From positions 8,310,501-8,374,500 of the forward strand of contig JAILWY010000027.1 in NCBI GenBank assembly GCA_022113835.1: a stretch of DNA of 64,000 bases, in the 5' to 3' direction. Made by a program: the position numbers and the translations under genes. Positions 63,265-64,000 of this stretch are shown here, one piece after another. This stretch comes from Atopsyche davidsoni. Taxonomy: Eukaryota > Arthropoda > Insecta > Trichoptera > Hydrobiosidae. Position 1 is the stretch's first letter, and each line of letters begins with the position of its first letter. The notes beneath the pieces are model-generated. The model worked only from the letters and a program-made list of their open reading frames with translations, did not search any database and had not been told where the DNA came from.

Positions 63265-63371
63265 CGTTAGGACTGCGGTGGTGAGAGAGGGTGGCAGCAC
63301 TGCTGGACGAGGCATCGGGAAGTTCAGGGGAGGCAAGGGGCGGCGGCACACGCTGCAGGCTGTAACTCTCC
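63265..63371 (-). CDS. Penultimate exon of unrecognised Ser/Pro-rich protein
   Basis: Acceptor GGATGTGCAG and donor CTAACG|GTAAGA. The first G completes Arg split from the previous exon, then ESYSLQRVPPPLASPELPDA and SSSSAATLSHHRSPN follow, leaving one base of Gly. Pro- and Ser-rich with a VPPPLASP segment that could bind SH3 or WW domains. Both junctions preserve phase with neighbours, which is the best evidence that these are real exons. Family unknown. Confidence 0.65.
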
Positions 63372-63729
63372 CTGCACATCCAACACTTAATTCATACACT
63401 AAATCAAGAGGGACTTTCCAGCCGCCATGGAGTTTCTGACTGACATCAAACTATAAAGCAATATATAAGTAGTATCTTTTAAGCTCAATTATCAATAAAA
63501 GTTAAAACATAGTAATGAAAGCCATATACTGTAATTTTATGTATTTTTTGCTTCAGTAAATACAATATTTTTATTGTTCATCTGCGGTATATGGATCACA
63601 CAGCAGTAGAACTTCTTAGTTATATTATATTATAAAATATTTCAAGTAAAGATAGGAGAAAAATAATAAAACTGTGAAATAAAATAAATATAAATATGTG
63701 TGAAATAAATATTAATTAAAATGCCATAC
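63372..63729 (-). other. Intron of the minus-strand gene
   Basis: GTATGG donor (63729 downwards) and GTGCAG acceptor. AT-rich; no feature. Confidence 0.6.
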
Positions 63730-63917
63730 CTGTAGCCAGAAGTAGAGGAGGTCTGGGAAACTTGACTCTCGCTGTCCCAGGAGAGATCGGCAGGCGCAGG
63801 GGAATGAAGGGGGTGTGGAAGAGGGGTACGGAGAGCTGGGGGGGCGGAAAGTGGTGCAGTTGGGAAGTCCTCCTGCGGACTGGAGCCCCCGTCTGACTCT
63901 AGTCGGATGTGAGCCAC
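63730..63917 (-). CDS. Exon of unrecognised Ser/Pro-rich protein (5' part outside window)
   Basis: Acceptor CCCATAAG at 63918 and donor GGCTACAG|GTATGG. In phase 0 it encodes VAHIRLESDGGSSPQEDFPT, a Pro-rich run (APLSAPPALRTPLPHPLHSP) and APADLSWDSESQVSQTSSTS-GY. With the two later exons it gives a 138-residue low-complexity C-terminus. The style suits a cytoplasmic tail or the disordered end of a signalling or adhesion protein, but no domain is present to name it. The gene starts beyond 64000 and converges on how. Confidence 0.6.
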
Positions 63918-64000
63918 CTTATGGGTACATTCGAAAGAATAAATTTTGAGCAATAAAATTAATAGTAATAATAAAAGTAATAGTAATAATCAAATTGGAT
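63918..64000 (-). other. Upstream intron of the minus-strand gene
   Basis: AT-rich sequence with AAT/AGT-rich short repeats to the window edge; read as intron before the exon at 63917. Confidence 0.45.

Overview
The window is animal nuclear DNA, almost certainly from an insect and most probably a moth or butterfly. It is AT-rich and intron-dominated, with canonical GT-AG splice sites, tRNA-derived short repeats and small inverted-repeat DNA elements. There are no prokaryotic operons, rRNA genes, CRISPR arrays or long open frames. The only confidently recognised gene is how (held out wings), the insect Quaking-type STAR RNA-binding protein, on the + strand. Assignment to Lepidoptera is an inference from genome style; assignment to insects rests on HOW-specific C-terminal features.

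Layout. Positions 1-47933 look like the 3' part of one very large how intron; the exons for the N-terminus and the QUA1 dimerisation domain were not found and should lie upstream of the window. Inside the intron, CpG/GC-rich islands of 0.2-0.9 kb alternate with AT-rich sequence. The islands are candidate enhancers or internal promoters. The intron also holds a textbook zero-length recursive splice site at 24410/24411, two MITE-like elements (11630-12006 and 33550-33810), three tRNA-derived SINE remnants and a few simple repeats. From 47934 to 57942 come five how exons that splice in phase. They encode the KH domain (47934-48050, 49252-49392), the QUA2 region (50222-50324), a Gly/Pro-rich C-terminal region (52732-53073) and a basic tail containing HPYQR (57860-57942). 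Several alternative endings are possible: read-through to 53126, and exons at 55381, 57332 and 58497. An in-frame cassette at 50933-51010 with a GC donor is also possible. The long 3' UTR probably runs to a poly(A) signal at 61197.

Convergent with how, on the - strand, are the last three coding exons of an unrecognised Ser/Pro-rich protein (63917 down to 62592). Its possible poly(A) signal at 61233-61228 lies only about 26 bp from that of how, so the two genes may share a tail-to-tail terminator.

Functional picture. HOW is a KH/STAR regulator of splicing, mRNA stability and nuclear export, and vertebrate and fly homologues change localisation and activity through alternative C-terminal tails. 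This locus has candidate HOW-binding sites (ACUAAY with UAAY half sites) in its 3' UTR and at a branch-point-like TACTAAC before the C-terminal exon, which suggests autoregulation. These regulatory points are inference from sequence only.
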